A stretch of 64,000 bases of DNA from contig NZ_CP069798.1 in assembly GCF_016894345.1 (NCBI RefSeq), forward strand, positions 1-64,000, read 5' to 3'. This document shows positions 32,418 to 42,045 of this stretch, piece after piece. The position numbers and the translations under genes were made by a program. The notes beneath the pieces are model-generated. The model ran no database searches and was not told where the DNA came from. It saw only the letters and a program-made list of their open reading frames with translations. The number at the start of each line of letters is the position of its first letter. Position 1 is the stretch's first letter. The stretch is from Paralysiella testudinis. GTDB taxonomy: Bacteria; Pseudomonadota; Gammaproteobacteria; Burkholderiales; Neisseriaceae.

Positions 32418-33167
32418 TTATTCTGTTGTTGCTGCGCCTGCCACTGCGGCCTCACCGCGGCGACGCAGCGCAAATCCATCTTTGTAGCGCATATCCACAT
32501 AGCTGATGTCGGCAGCCTGTGCCTGCAGTACCTGCGGCCACGCCCACACAAAATGCTTGAGCCGTTCGGCTTCGTTTTCGCGCCCTAGGCGCACGGTGAT
32601 GCCGTTGTCCAATTCCAGCGTCCACGCCGAGCGGGCGCTGTAATGCAGCTTGGCAATATGTAAGCCGGTGGGGCGCAAGGCTGCCTGAAAGCCGGACAAC
32701 TTGGCCACCATCAATGGCGGCACGCGGGCGTGCACATCGGTGATTTCGGCCACAAATTGCGGCAAGGTTTCGCTGGTTTGGGCGCTAAAGAGTTCGCCGT
32801 TGCTGTCTACCAGCTGCTGATCATCCCAATGGGCCACCGGTACGCGCTCGGTGAGCGACACTTCCACGGTGTCCGGCCAGATGCGTTTTACCTGCGCCTT
32901 GCCCACCCACGGCAGCGCGGCCAAGGCCGTTTGCGCTGCATTCACATCGGCCTTAAAAATATTGCCGTGTAAATGCTGCTGCGCCACCGCCTGCACCTGC
33001 TGGGCAGAAACCCGCACCAAGGGCTGCGCCAACTGCACTTGCTTGATGGGGAAATAAGGCGAATTCACCAGCCACACCCCGCCCGCCGCCAATAGGCACA
33101 GTATCACACAAGCATACAGCCAGCGATACAGCCGCTTAAGCGCGGCGGCGTTATCCCACAGTCGCAT
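32418..33167 (-). CDS. ftsQ: Cell division protein FtsQ
   Basis: This 249-aa bitopic protein has a cytoplasmic N-terminus, one transmembrane helix (about 15-35), a POTRA domain (YFPIKQVQLAQPLVRVSAQQV) and the FtsQ beta domain (VEVSLTERVPVAHWDD). It links FtsB/FtsL and other divisome parts. The ATG lies inside the end of ddlB, overlapping by 17 nt, which suggests translational coupling. Confidence 0.93.
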   Translation of the reverse strand: MRLWDNAAALKRLYRWLYACVILCLLAAGGVWLVNSPYFPIKQVQLAQPLVRVSAQQVQAVAQQHLHGNIFKADVNAAQTALAALPWVGKAQVKRIWPDTVEVSLTERVPVAHWDDQQLVDSNGELFSAQTSETLPQFVAEITDVHARVPPLMVAKLSGFQAALRPTGLHIAKLHYSARSAWTLELDNGITVRLGRENEAERLKHFVWAWPQVLQAQAADISYVDMRYKDGFALRRRGEAAVAGAATTE

Positions 33168-34062
33168 GGCTTAAAATTTCCATGCATAAATCGGCAAAAT
33201 CTAGCCCCACTTGTGCAGCGGCTTTGGGCACCAGGCTATGGCTGGTCATGCCCGGCACGGTATTCACTTCGAGCAAATAAAGCGCACCGTCTTCGCCGCG
33301 CAAGAAGTCTACCCGCCCCCAGCCCTTGCCGCCCACGGCTGCAAAAGCTTTGAGGGTTAAATCACGCATTTGCGCTTCTTGCTCGGCAGGTAAGTCCGAC
33401 GGGCACAAATAAACCGTGTCATCACGGTGGTATTTGGCTTCGTAATCGTAAAATTCGGTGGCCGGAATAATGCGGATGCTGGGCAAGGCGCGATTGCCGA
33501 GCACGGCGCAGGTGTATTCGCCGCCATTAATGCTTTTTTCGGCCAGCACTTCGCCGTGGTATTGCTTTAATTCCTGATAGGCGGCCGCCAATTCGCCCGG
33601 CTGTTTGATTTTCTTCACCCCTACACTGCTGCCCTCGGCTGCGGGTTTGACAAACAAGGGCAAGCCCAGTTCGGCTTCTACCGCGGCAAAATCGGTATCT
33701 TCATGCAGCACCGCATACGGCACATTGGGCAGATTGAAACCGGCCCACACCAAGCGGGTGCGGAATTTGTCCATGCCGATGGCGCTGGCAAGTACGCCGC
33801 AGCCGGTGTAGGGGATGCCCAAGGCTTCCAGCGCGCCCTGCACCACGCCGTCTTCACCGTAGGTGCCGTGCAGGATATTAAAGGCTGCCTGAAAGCCTTC
33901 GGTTTTCAGGTTTTGCAAAGGTTGTTCTGCCGGGTCGAAGGCGTGGGCATCCACACCGCGGCTTTGCAGCGCCGCCAAAATCGCAGCGCCGCTGTTCAAC
34001 GACACTGCACGCTCGGCGGAAAAACCGCCCATCAGCACCGCCACTTTACCGAAATTATTCAT
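33151..34062 (-). CDS. ddlB: D-alanine--D-alanine ligase
   Basis: DdlB makes the D-Ala-D-Ala dipeptide added by MurF. The 303-aa ATP-grasp enzyme shows VLMGGFSAERAVSLNSG, the ATP-grasp lysines in LPLFVKPAAEGSSVGVKKI, and the catalytic end RVDFLRGEDGALYLLEVNTVPGM. I chose the ATG at 34062 (MNNFGKVAVLMGG), which has GGAAAC upstream; the longer frame adds sequence unlike the family. Confidence 0.95.
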   Translation of the reverse strand: MNNFGKVAVLMGGFSAERAVSLNSGAAILAALQSRGVDAHAFDPAEQPLQNLKTEGFQAAFNILHGTYGEDGVVQGALEALGIPYTGCGVLASAIGMDKFRTRLVWAGFNLPNVPYAVLHEDTDFAAVEAELGLPLFVKPAAEGSSVGVKKIKQPGELAAAYQELKQYHGEVLAEKSINGGEYTCAVLGNRALPSIRIIPATEFYDYEAKYHRDDTVYLCPSDLPAEQEAQMRDLTLKAFAAVGGKGWGRVDFLRGEDGALYLLEVNTVPGMTSHSLVPKAAAQVGLDFADLCMEILSHATVG

Positions 34063-34106
34063 TGCTGTTTCCATTGTTTCATTTATTGCTGTTAGGTTAA
34101 TCCGCT

Positions 34107-34126
34107 GTCGAATTCTTGAATCCGAC
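34107..34126. repeat. Palindromic repeat, copy 3
   Basis: GTCGAATTCTTGAATCCGAC, one base from the perfect palindrome at 22383, lies in the gap upstream of ddlB. Confidence 0.8.
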
Positions 34127-34177
34127 CTACTTCCTCGGCAATCCATTTATGCATTTCAGGCAGCCTAAAGCCCATTT

Positions 34178-35200
34178 TTAAAACCGATACCAGCCCCAAG
34201 TGGGATCATAATCTGTCCGCACGTGGCTGTTGATTTGCCCGAATTCGGCCACGCTGGTTTGAGCCTGCGCTTCGCCCCAAGCGGCATCGCCGCAATAGGC
34301 ATACACCGAACGCACGCCGCGGCTGAGGTTGACCACGCTCAACACCCCCACGCCTTGCTGGCCGATGGCCATGCGCTGGAAAAAAGCATCTTCCAGCTCG
34401 CGCGCGGCATCCACATCTTCTTGGCTGTCCAGCTCAGTGTCAATAATAATGCACCAGCCCATATCGGCCCGACCCAACACGCTGGCGGCGCTGCGGTTGC
34501 GGGTAAAAATCAACGCGTCTTGCTGTTCGCTTTCCTCGCATTGTGCCATTTCAAATTCGCATTCGTCTTCCGGCGGCGGATACAGGCCGCTGTGCGCCAA
34601 TTCATCGCGCCACAGTGTATCCACCACGGCAGGCAAATCGCTGAGCGCAATGGCGTTTGCCGGAACGGCATCGGCAAAATCCACCGCCGCAATTTTGACC
34701 GCAAAATCCCATTCGCCCAAAATATGGTCGAGCATAATAAAGGCCATGTGCTGCGCCTGCTCGCGCTGTTCCTCGGCAAACGGCACTGTAAACGCCAGCA
34801 CCAAATCAATGCGGAAATCGGCGGTGCCGGGCAGCACTTTCACATCGGCGGCATTCAATTCCAGCCCGTTCATACGGAAGCCGAACCGATCCATCGATTC
34901 GCGCGGCAAACGCTGCCTGAACGCGCTCACGGCATAACGCTCAGGGGTGGCAGTGTCCACCAGCGCCTGCACATGGGGAAAACCGGCCACAATGCCGTTG
35001 GCACTGAATATCAAGGTGGCTTTATCGGCATCGCCCTCCAGCTCCAGCACCACATCGTCGAGGTGTTTTCTCAGCAACTCATTGCCTTCTTCCACCAAGA
35101 TTTGCGGGCTTTGTGCGGCCAGGCGGGCTTCTGCTGCCTGCCATTCCTGCCAAAATGCTTGGGCGCGGGTGCGGCTGTCGGCATGGATGGTGGCGCTCAT
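34178..35200 (-). CDS. Unknown 340-aa soluble protein inside the dcw cluster
   Basis: The protein is cytoplasmic by composition, with no signal peptide or membrane segment, and seems to have two alpha/beta halves (1-165 and 190-340). The joining part is acidic and Cys-bearing (PPPEDECEFEMAQCEESEQQD). The second half has a regular strand-helix pattern around GWCIIIDTELDSQEDVDAARELEDAFFQ, with a faint resemblance to DUF695-type proteins that I cannot confirm. It starts with an AAGGAG site upstream of ATG 35200, is codirectional with the dcw genes and lies 54 nt downstream of murC. No function is assigned. Confidence 0.7.
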   Translation of the reverse strand: MSATIHADSRTRAQAFWQEWQAAEARLAAQSPQILVEEGNELLRKHLDDVVLELEGDADKATLIFSANGIVAGFPHVQALVDTATPERYAVSAFRQRLPRESMDRFGFRMNGLELNAADVKVLPGTADFRIDLVLAFTVPFAEEQREQAQHMAFIMLDHILGEWDFAVKIAAVDFADAVPANAIALSDLPAVVDTLWRDELAHSGLYPPPEDECEFEMAQCEESEQQDALIFTRNRSAASVLGRADMGWCIIIDTELDSQEDVDAARELEDAFFQRMAIGQQGVGVLSVVNLSRGVRSVYAYCGDAAWGEAQAQTSVAEFGQINSHVRTDYDPTWGWYRF

Positions 35201-35254
35201 GGGGTTCTCCTTTATTTTGGATATAAAGTAAAACAGGCTTTCAGGCAGCCTTAT

Positions 35255-36649
35255 TCAAACCAAAGCCAACAACTGCTTGGGCACGGCGCTGATGCTGCCT
35301 GCACCCATGGTCAGCACCACGTCGCCGTCTTGCAGTATATTCAATAAGGTTTGCGGCAAAGCGGCCACGTCTTCCACATACAAAGGCTCCACTTTACCAT
35401 GCACGCGCACCGCGCGGCTGAGTGCTTTGCTGTCGGCGGCCACAATCGGCGCTTCACCGGCGGCATACACTTCGGTGAGCACCAGCGCATCGGTTTGGTT
35501 GAGCACGGCCACAAAGTCTTCAAACAAATCTTTGGTGCGGCTGTAGCGGTGCGGCTGGAACGCCAATACCAGGCGGCGTTGCGGGTAAGCGCCACGGGTG
35601 GCGGCCAAGGTGGCGGCCATTTCCACCGGATGGTGGCCGTAGTCGTCAATCAGCAAGGCGCTGCCGCGGTTTTCAGGCAGCGTGATGTTGCCATAACTCT
35701 GAAAACGCCGCCCCACGCCGCTAAAGCCGCTTAAGCCCGCCTGAATGGCCGCCACCGGCACCGCGCATTCCAGCGCCACGCCAATCACCGCCAGCGCATT
35801 AAGCACATTGTGGCGGCCGGGCATGTTCACCAACACTTCAAACGGGGCAATGCCTTTTTTGCGCGTGTGTACGGTAAAGCGCATGGCCGCGCCCACCGCT
35901 TGCAAATCGGTGGCATAAAGATCCGCCTCGGCATCCAAGCCGTAGGTAACAAACGGTTTGTTGATTTTGGGCAAAATGGCGCGCACATGCTCGCTGTCGA
36001 TGCACAAAAACGCTTTGCCGTAAAACGGCATGCGGTGCACAAAGTCCACAAACGCCTGATGCAGCTTGTCTACACTGTGGTCGTAGGTTTCCATGTGGTC
36101 GGTGTCGATATTGGTGACCACGGTAAACAAGGGCGTGAGGTAGAGAAAAGAAGCGTCCGACTCATCGGCTTCGGCCACAATATATTGGCCGGTGCCCAGT
36201 TTGGCATTGCTGCCCGCGGCGGTGAGTCGCCCGCCAATCACAAAAGTGGGATCCAAATCCGCCGCCGCCAGCACCGCAGCGGTGAGGCTGGTGGTGGTGG
36301 TTTTGCCGTGGGTGCCGGCAATGGCAATGCCGTTACCAAAACGCATGATTTCGGCCAGCATCATCGCACGCGGGATCACCGGGATTTTATGGATTTGTGC
36401 GGCGGCCACTTCGGGGTTGTCTTTTTTAACCGCGGTGGAAGTCACCACCACATCGGCACCGGCAATATGCTCTGCAGCATGGCCTTGGTACACCGCCACG
36501 CCGATGTCTTGCAAATGGCGGGTGGCGGCATTGGCCGACATATCGGAGCCGGAAATGCGGTAGCCTTGGTTGTGCAGCACTTCGGCAATGCCGCACATAC
36601 CGGTGCCGCCGATGCCAACAAAATGAATGTGTTTGATGCGGTTTTTCAT
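35255..36649 (-). CDS. murC: UDP-N-acetylmuramate--L-alanine ligase
   Basis: MurC adds the first residue of the peptidoglycan stem peptide. The 464-aa product has a Rossmann UDP-binding start ([19 protein letters not shown]), the ATP loop [13 protein letters not shown] (near 115), EADESDASF, and the C-terminal domain with [14 protein letters not shown]. It lies between murG and the unknown 340-aa gene. An inverted DUS pair separates it from murG. Confidence 0.97.
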   Translation of the reverse strand: MKNRIKHIHFVGIGGTGMCGIAEVLHNQGYRISGSDMSANAATRHLQDIGVAVYQGHAAEHIAGADVVVTSTAVKKDNPEVAAAQIHKIPVIPRAMMLAEIMRFGNGIAIAGTHGKTTTTSLTAAVLAAADLDPTFVIGGRLTAAGSNAKLGTGQYIVAEADESDASFLYLTPLFTVVTNIDTDHMETYDHSVDKLHQAFVDFVHRMPFYGKAFLCIDSEHVRAILPKINKPFVTYGLDAEADLYATDLQAVGAAMRFTVHTRKKGIAPFEVLVNMPGRHNVLNALAVIGVALECAVPVAAIQAGLSGFSGVGRRFQSYGNITLPENRGSALLIDDYGHHPVEMAATLAATRGAYPQRRLVLAFQPHRYSRTKDLFEDFVAVLNQTDALVLTEVYAAGEAPIVAADSKALSRAVRVHGKVEPLYVEDVAALPQTLLNILQDGDVVLTMGAGSISAVPKQLLALV

Positions 36650-36682
36650 AATGGATTTGTCTTTGGTTTTTAATCTGTTTTT

Positions 36683-36723
36683 AGGCTGCCTGAAAGGGTT
36701 TTTCGGGTTTCAGGCAGCCTTTT
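36683..36723. terminator. Inverted DUS pair between murG and murC
   Basis: AGGCTGCCTGAAA and its complement flank a 12-nt loop, 34 nt before the murC start and right at the murG stop. It may attenuate rather than stop the operon, since murC to ftsZ follow. Confidence 0.65.
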
Positions 36724-37798
36724 AGGCATTGGATTTCAAGGCCGCAATGGCTATTTGCGCTACCCTATCGGCGCTGTCGGGCATGGCCAGAGTGCGGGCG
36801 TTTTCGGCCCACAGCAGGCATTGTTCGCGGCTAAGCCCGGCCAATACGGCGGCCAGTTTTTCGGCGCTCAACTCAGCCTGCGGCAGCAGCAGCCCGGCAT
36901 CGGCTTTCACCATAAAGCGGGCATTGGCGGTTTGGTGGTCGTCTACCGCATGCGGGTAAGGCACCAGCAAAGCGCCGATACCGGCGGCGGTGAGCTCGGC
37001 AATGGTGAGCGCACCGGCGCGGCAAATCACCACATCGGCTGCGCGGTAGGCCGATACCATGTCGTCGATAAATTCCACACAATCGGCTGCTAAGCCACGG
37101 TCGGCATAGGCTGCCTGCAACGCCGCCAGCTTGTTGCGGCCGGATTGGTGGCTTATTTGTACTTGCCGGTTTGGCGGCAGCAAAGCCAAGGCCGCCGGTA
37201 CGGTTTGGTTGAGCGCATCGGCGCCAAGGCTGCCGCCCACCACCAAGATATTCAGGCTGCCTGAACGTGCGCCAAAGCGCTCAGCAGGCGCAGGCAAGGC
37301 GGCAATATCGGCACGCACAGGGTTGCCCACCCAGCCGCTTTCATCGGCAAATACCTTGGGAAACGCATACAACACCCGCTGCGCCCAGCGCGACAATACT
37401 TTATTGGCCAAACCGGGCACCGCATTTTGCTCGTGAATCAGCAGCGGGATGCCCGCCAATTTGGCGGCCACACCGCCGGGAAAGGTCACAAAACCGCCAA
37501 AACCGATGACCGCCGCCACCCGCTGTTTTTTGATGATGGCGCGCGCGGCCTGAATGGTTTTGAGCAAGGTAAACGGCAAGGCCAGCTTGCGTTTGAGGCC
37601 GTTGCCGCGCACGCCTTTGATGGCCAGTGTTTCCAGATGGATGCCGTATTGCGGCACGATGCGCATTTCCATCGCGCCCTCACTGCCCAGCCACACCACA
37701 TGGTGGCCGCGTGCCTGCAAAGCCTGCGCCACCGCCAGCGCCGGGAAAATATGGCCGCCGGTGCCGCCGGCCATCAGCATAAAGGTTTTACCGCTCAT
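36722..37798 (-). CDS. murG: MurG N-acetylglucosaminyltransferase
   Basis: MurG transfers GlcNAc from UDP-GlcNAc to lipid I to make lipid II on the inner leaflet. The 358-aa GT-B enzyme has the N-terminal GGTGGHIFPALAVAQ loop, GFGGFVTFPGGVAAKL, HEQNAVPGLANKVL and VVGGSLGADALNQ, and the UDP-GlcNAc region (CRAGALTIAELTAAG). A Correia element separates it from ftsW. Confidence 0.97.
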   Translation of the reverse strand: MSGKTFMLMAGGTGGHIFPALAVAQALQARGHHVVWLGSEGAMEMRIVPQYGIHLETLAIKGVRGNGLKRKLALPFTLLKTIQAARAIIKKQRVAAVIGFGGFVTFPGGVAAKLAGIPLLIHEQNAVPGLANKVLSRWAQRVLYAFPKVFADESGWVGNPVRADIAALPAPAERFGARSGSLNILVVGGSLGADALNQTVPAALALLPPNRQVQISHQSGRNKLAALQAAYADRGLAADCVEFIDDMVSAYRAADVVICRAGALTIAELTAAGIGALLVPYPHAVDDHQTANARFMVKADAGLLLPQAELSAEKLAAVLAGLSREQCLLWAENARTLAMPDSADRVAQIAIAALKSNA

Positions 37799-37847
37799 AT
37801 TACCGCCTGTTGTGCTTGCGGCTGTCTTTCAGGCAGCCTTGAAGTGT

Positions 37848-37953
37848 CATAGTGGATTAAATTTGAATCAAGACAAGGCGACAAGCAGCAGACAGTACAG
37901 ATAGTACGGCAAGGCGAGGCAACACAGTATTGGTTCAAATTTAATTCACTATA
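37848..37953. mobile_element. Correia-type repeat element, short form, inside the dcw cluster
   Basis: About 106 bp: CATAGTGGATTAAATTTGAA at one end and an inverted copy ending TTCACTATA at the other. It is closely similar to, and inverted relative to, the element at 17584. It sits between ftsW and murG, so it is transcribed with the cluster and might act as a processing site or promoter. Confidence 0.9.
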
Positions 37954-37960
37954 AAACAAA

Positions 37961-39118
37961 CTAAACCTTAAACCCCCGCATCACGCGGCGGTTTTCATAA
38001 TCCACCCGCATCAGCAAACCCATGCACAGCAGCATCACCATCACCGCCGAGCCACCGTAAGACATCAGCGGCAGGGTAAGCCCCTTGGTGGGCAGCAAGC
38101 CGATGTTCACGCCGATATTAAAAAAGCTCTGAATACCCAGCCACATGCCGATGCCTTTGGCCACAAACGCGCCAAAAAACAGCTCCAAATCACGCGCCTG
38201 CTTACCGATGGAAAACGCGCGCAACACCAGCCACACATAGCAAAAAATCAGCACCAACACGCCCACAAAACCGAATTCCTCGCCAATCACCGCCAAAATA
38301 AAATCGGTGTGCGCTTCAGGCAGGTAAAAGCGTTTTTCCAAGCTGGCACCCAAGCCCACACCCAGCCAGCCGCCGCGCCCCATCGCCATCAGCGAATGGG
38401 TGAGCTGATAGCCCTTGCCCAACGGGTCTTGCCACGGGTCTAAAAACGCGGTTACCCGCGCCACACGGTAAGGCTCAATCAACACCAGCAGCACCATAGC
38501 AGCCAAGCCGATGGCCACCACAGCAATAAACCAGCGAAACGGCAAGCCGGCCAAAAACAGCAAACTCACCGCCACCACCGACACCACCACAAACGAGCCG
38601 AAATCCGGCTCCAGCATGATTAAATACAAACCCGCACCCACCGGGATACCGACAAACCATACTTTTTTAAACTGCTTGAGTATCTCGGCACGGCGGGTAA
38701 AAAAGCTGGATAAATACAGAATCACCGCCAGCTTGAATATCTCGGTGGGCTGCAAGTTAATCGGCCCCACATGAATCCAGCGCTTGGCACCATTGATTTC
38801 CCGCCCCACAAACAGCACCGCCAGCAACAGCAGCAAGCTGCCAAACAAAATCAGCGGCGTGATTTTCTTCCAAAACGACAACGGCATTTTGGCCGCCAAC
38901 CAAGCAAACAGCCCGCCCGCCGCGATAAACGATGCTTGGCGAGACAGGTAAAAATACTTGCTGCCGCCATCGTGCCCGGCATAGGCAATCGAAGCGGAAT
39001 ACACCATCATCAAACTAAAGGCCGCCATCAACACAATCATCCACAGCAGCGACACATCATAGGTGTGGCCACGGCGCAGCAGCTTGCGATCCAAGAGTTT
39101 CGATTCGCTAATCAGCAT
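37961..39118 (-). CDS. ftsW: Septal peptidoglycan polymerase FtsW
   Basis: This SEDS-family glycosyltransferase works with FtsI at the septum. The 385-aa protein has about ten membrane segments and family motifs such as [35 protein letters not shown] and the C-terminal [21 protein letters not shown]. The start at 39118 ([14 protein letters not shown]) overlaps the murD end by 11 nt; the longer frame lies within murD. Confidence 0.95.
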   Translation of the reverse strand: MLISESKLLDRKLLRRGHTYDVSLLWMIVLMAAFSLMMVYSASIAYAGHDGGSKYFYLSRQASFIAAGGLFAWLAAKMPLSFWKKITPLILFGSLLLLLAVLFVGREINGAKRWIHVGPINLQPTEIFKLAVILYLSSFFTRRAEILKQFKKVWFVGIPVGAGLYLIMLEPDFGSFVVVSVVAVSLLFLAGLPFRWFIAVVAIGLAAMVLLVLIEPYRVARVTAFLDPWQDPLGKGYQLTHSLMAMGRGGWLGVGLGASLEKRFYLPEAHTDFILAVIGEEFGFVGVLVLIFCYVWLVLRAFSIGKQARDLELFFGAFVAKGIGMWLGIQSFFNIGVNIGLLPTKGLTLPLMSYGGSAVMVMLLCMGLLMRVDYENRRVMRGFKV

Positions 39119-40457
39119 GGCGCTCCCCTGCCAAAGCCCGCACCGCCGCCACAAACACTTCGGCACGATGGGCATAACCACGGAACATATCAAAGCTGGC
39201 GCAAGCCGGGCTGAGCAGAACCATATCGCCCGGCTGCGCCAGTGCTGCTGCCCGTGCGGTGGCGGCTTCTAGGCTGGCGCAATGCTCTACCGGCACCGCC
39301 AAATCGCCCACCGCCGCCTCAATAAGTGCAGCATCCGCGCCAATCAACAATACCGCGCGGGCTTTGCCCTGCAAGGCGGCGCGCAGCGGCGTAAAATCCT
39401 GCCCCTTGCCCAAGCCCCCGGCAATCAGCACAATCGGTGCATCCAAGCCGGTAAGTGCGGCGCAAGTGGCACCCACATTAGTGCCTTTGGAGTCGTCGAT
39501 ATAGCTCACGCCATTGATTTCGGACACTTTTTGTACCCGATGCGGCAAGCCTTCAAATTGGCCGACATATTGCAGCAGCTCGGCGCGCGGCAGGCCGATG
39601 GCTTCGCACAAGGCCAGCGCCACCAGCACATTGGCGGCGTTGTGGCTGCCTTGCAAGGGCAAGGCGCTTTGGCTGATTAAGGGCGCATCACCGGCGCTGA
39701 GCACGCCGTTATTGAGCCAATAATCGGCAGGCTGTTGCAGTGAAAACCACTTTACCGGCCGCCCTGCACGCTGCATGGCGCGACAGAAAACATCGTCGGC
39801 ATTGAGCACCTGCACCGCTTGGCCGCGGAAAATGCGGTCTTTGGCGTGAGCGTAGTCGAGTAAGTCGTCGTAGCGGTCTAGATGGTCTTCAGAAATATTC
39901 AGCACCGTGGCGGCACTGGCATTTAACCAAGGCGTGGTTTCGAGCTGGAAGCTGGACAGCTCCAGCACCCACACATGCGCCGGCTTGCCTTCGCGTGCCA
40001 GCCACGCTTCCAGCACCGGTGTGCCGATATTACCCGCCACCACGGTATCCAATCCGCAGCGCTGACACAAAAAGCCCACCAAACTGGTAACAGTGGTTTT
40101 GCCGTTGGCGCCGGTAATCGCAATCACCTTGCTGCCGCTGCCCGCAAGCAAATCGGCCAAAATCTGCACATCGCCCAGCACTTGCCCGCCCGCCGCTTTA
40201 AAGGCAGCGATTTCGGGCTGACGCACTGAGATGCCGGGGCTAACCGCCAGCACGTCAAAATCGGGGCTGATGACATCGGCTAGGCTACCTGAAAACACCG
40301 CCGCACCAAAACGCTGGCGCAAATCGGCAGCGCGCACCTCGTCTGCCTTGGCATCATAGGCGGCCACTTCGGCACCTGCCCGGCTTAAAAACGCCAGCAG
40401 CGACACACCTGTGCCGCCCAAGCCCACCACCAAAACGCGTTTGTTATGCCAATCCAT
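39108..40457 (-). CDS. murD: UDP-N-acetylmuramoylalanine--D-glutamate ligase
   Basis: MurD adds D-Glu to the stem peptide. The 449-aa enzyme shows [19 protein letters not shown], the ATP loop [11 protein letters not shown] (near 115), a Mur-ligase core ([12 protein letters not shown]), and the C-terminal domain with [13 protein letters not shown] and [15 protein letters not shown]. It overlaps ftsW. The gene on its other side is a non-dcw agmatine deiminase. Confidence 0.96.
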   Translation of the reverse strand: MDWHNKRVLVVGLGGTGVSLLAFLSRAGAEVAAYDAKADEVRAADLRQRFGAAVFSGSLADVISPDFDVLAVSPGISVRQPEIAAFKAAGGQVLGDVQILADLLAGSGSKVIAITGANGKTTVTSLVGFLCQRCGLDTVVAGNIGTPVLEAWLAREGKPAHVWVLELSSFQLETTPWLNASAATVLNISEDHLDRYDDLLDYAHAKDRIFRGQAVQVLNADDVFCRAMQRAGRPVKWFSLQQPADYWLNNGVLSAGDAPLISQSALPLQGSHNAANVLVALALCEAIGLPRAELLQYVGQFEGLPHRVQKVSEINGVSYIDDSKGTNVGATCAALTGLDAPIVLIAGGLGKGQDFTPLRAALQGKARAVLLIGADAALIEAAVGDLAVPVEHCASLEAATARAAALAQPGDMVLLSPACASFDMFRGYAHRAEVFVAAVRALAGERHAD

Positions 40458-40493
40458 AAACTGATGTTTCTCTCGTGCTTAATACCTATTTAT

Positions 40494-41630
40494 TCAGGCG
40501 ATTTCTTGCTGGGTGGTGCAATGGATGCTGCCGCCACCTGCAGCAATGCCGTCTACATTGAGCATGATGATTTCACGCCCCGGATAGGCTTGCTGCAACA
40601 CCGCTTTGGCGGCTGCATCCGCTTTTTCGTCACCAAATTCCTGCGCAATCACCGCGCCGTTGCACACATAAAAACCGATATAGCCAGCGGCAAATTCATC
40701 GTTTAGATAGGCCGGGCGCAAATTGGTGGGTGCGGTTAAAGTTTCTACCTGCAAAGGCTGGCCTTGCAGATTGGTGGCCGCTTGCAACAGCTTCAGATGC
40801 TGGCGGGTGATGTCGTAATCGTATGAAGACGGGTCGTTGTCCAAACCGGCCAGCACGGTGTTTTTACCAGCAAAGCGGGCGTAAAAATCGATGTGGCCGT
40901 CGGTGATGTCGCGCCCTTTCACGCCGGGCAGCCAAATAATTTTTTCGATGCCGAGCAAAGGCTGTATAGCGGCGGCAAATTCGGCTTTACTGCGACCGGG
41001 GTTGCGGTTGTCGTTGAGGATGCAGCTTTCGGTCATCACCGCCAAGCCGTGGCCGTTCACTTCAATACAGCCGCCCTCCAACACCCAATCGGTGCTCAGC
41101 AAGGGCACACCGGCTTCTTTGGCCACCAAGGCCGCCACTTTGGCATCTTGCCGCGATGCCTGTTTACCGCCCCAACCGTTGAAATTAAAGTTCACGCCCG
41201 CCCGTTCGCCGGCGGCGTTTTTCACAAACACGCAGCTGGTGTCGCGCATCCATAAGTCGTCTAGCCCGGCCGGAATCAGGCGCACTTTGTCGCTCACCAG
41301 TTTGCGGGCAATGGCTTCTTCTTCCGCGCGCACCAACATGTGCACCGGCTCGAATTCGGCAATGGTGTTGGCAATCAAGGCCAGATTGCGACGCACTTCA
41401 GGCAGCAGCTTGCGTCCCCAAATCTTCTGCGAGGCGCCAAATGCCATCCAAGTGCGGATATGCGAGGCGTCTTCATCGGGCATCAACCAGCCGGAAGGCT
41501 TCGCTTGCGCACCGCCTGCACCAGATGCCGCGCCGGCGGCGGGCTGTGCCGAACACGCACCCGCACCCAACATTAGGCCGCCGCCCAACAGCATGCTTTG
41601 GCAGAGAAAACGGCGTCGATTGATATTCAT
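40494..41630 (-). CDS. aguA: Agmatine deiminase-family protein with Tat signal
   Basis: The protein, about 378 aa, opens with a twin-arginine signal (INRRRFLCQS, then hydrophobic LLGGGLMLGAGACSA). The Cys gives a possible Tat-lipoprotein site. The mature part has the porphyromonas-type peptidylarginine/agmatine deiminase signatures: LDDLWMRDTSCVF, FNGWGGK, EGGCIEVNG, GHIDFYARF and the catalytic Cys in GGGSIHCTTQQE. Agmatine deiminase converts agmatine to N-carbamoylputrescine. Export outside the cytoplasm is unusual for the intracellular enzyme. It is inserted between murD and mraY. Start ATG 41630 keeps the RR motif near the N-terminus; ATG 41639 is possible. Confidence 0.85.
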   Translation of the reverse strand: MNINRRRFLCQSMLLGGGLMLGAGACSAQPAAGAASGAGGAQAKPSGWLMPDEDASHIRTWMAFGASQKIWGRKLLPEVRRNLALIANTIAEFEPVHMLVRAEEEAIARKLVSDKVRLIPAGLDDLWMRDTSCVFVKNAAGERAGVNFNFNGWGGKQASRQDAKVAALVAKEAGVPLLSTDWVLEGGCIEVNGHGLAVMTESCILNDNRNPGRSKAEFAAAIQPLLGIEKIIWLPGVKGRDITDGHIDFYARFAGKNTVLAGLDNDPSSYDYDITRQHLKLLQAATNLQGQPLQVETLTAPTNLRPAYLNDEFAAGYIGFYVCNGAVIAQEFGDEKADAAAKAVLQQAYPGREIIMLNVDGIAAGGGSIHCTTQQEIA

Positions 41631-41686
41631 GATAGGCATTTCTTTTAAATTAAGCTCAATGAAAGAGCGATTTCATGATTTAGGGT

Positions 41687-42007
41687 TCAGGCAGCCCAAA
41701 AATTCAGCGTGGCATCGATAAATACCCCCGCAAACGCCACGCACACGCCAAACATAAACACCCGCAGCGTACGCTGATAGTATTGCTCGCCCTGCTCGCG
41801 CGGATAATTCATCCGCAACACCCGATACAAAACACTAATCAGGCAGGTAATGCCCGTTATCATGCACAAACCAACAACATAGGCTAAAACATCACCCAAC
41901 GGCACGTCCGACTTCACCCAAGACGACATAAAATTCAGGATAAAGCCCAACAAAATACCGGTAGCGGTAACCAAGGGCTGGCGGAAAGATTGTATTTTGT
42001 CTTCCAT
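41687..42007 (-). CDS. Small inner-membrane protein of unknown function
   Basis: The 106-aa product has three hydrophobic segments (about 13-33, 43-65 and 80-103) and begins MEDKIQSFRQPLVTATG. A GGAG site precedes ATG 42007 at good spacing. It follows mraY by 38 nt and precedes the exported deiminase, so it probably is cotranscribed. I do not recognise the family. Confidence 0.7.
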   Translation of the reverse strand: MEDKIQSFRQPLVTATGILLGFILNFMSSWVKSDVPLGDVLAYVVGLCMITGITCLISVLYRVLRMNYPREQGEQYYQRTLRVFMFGVCVAFAGVFIDATLNFWAA

Positions 42008-42045
42008 TAGATTTGCTCCAACAATCATTCAGGCTGCCTGAAACC

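Noticed and set aside
34223..36673. Long plus-strand frames opposite the 340-aa gene and murC
   Set aside because: No start context or family motif; the minus-strand genes have ribosome sites and conserved residues.
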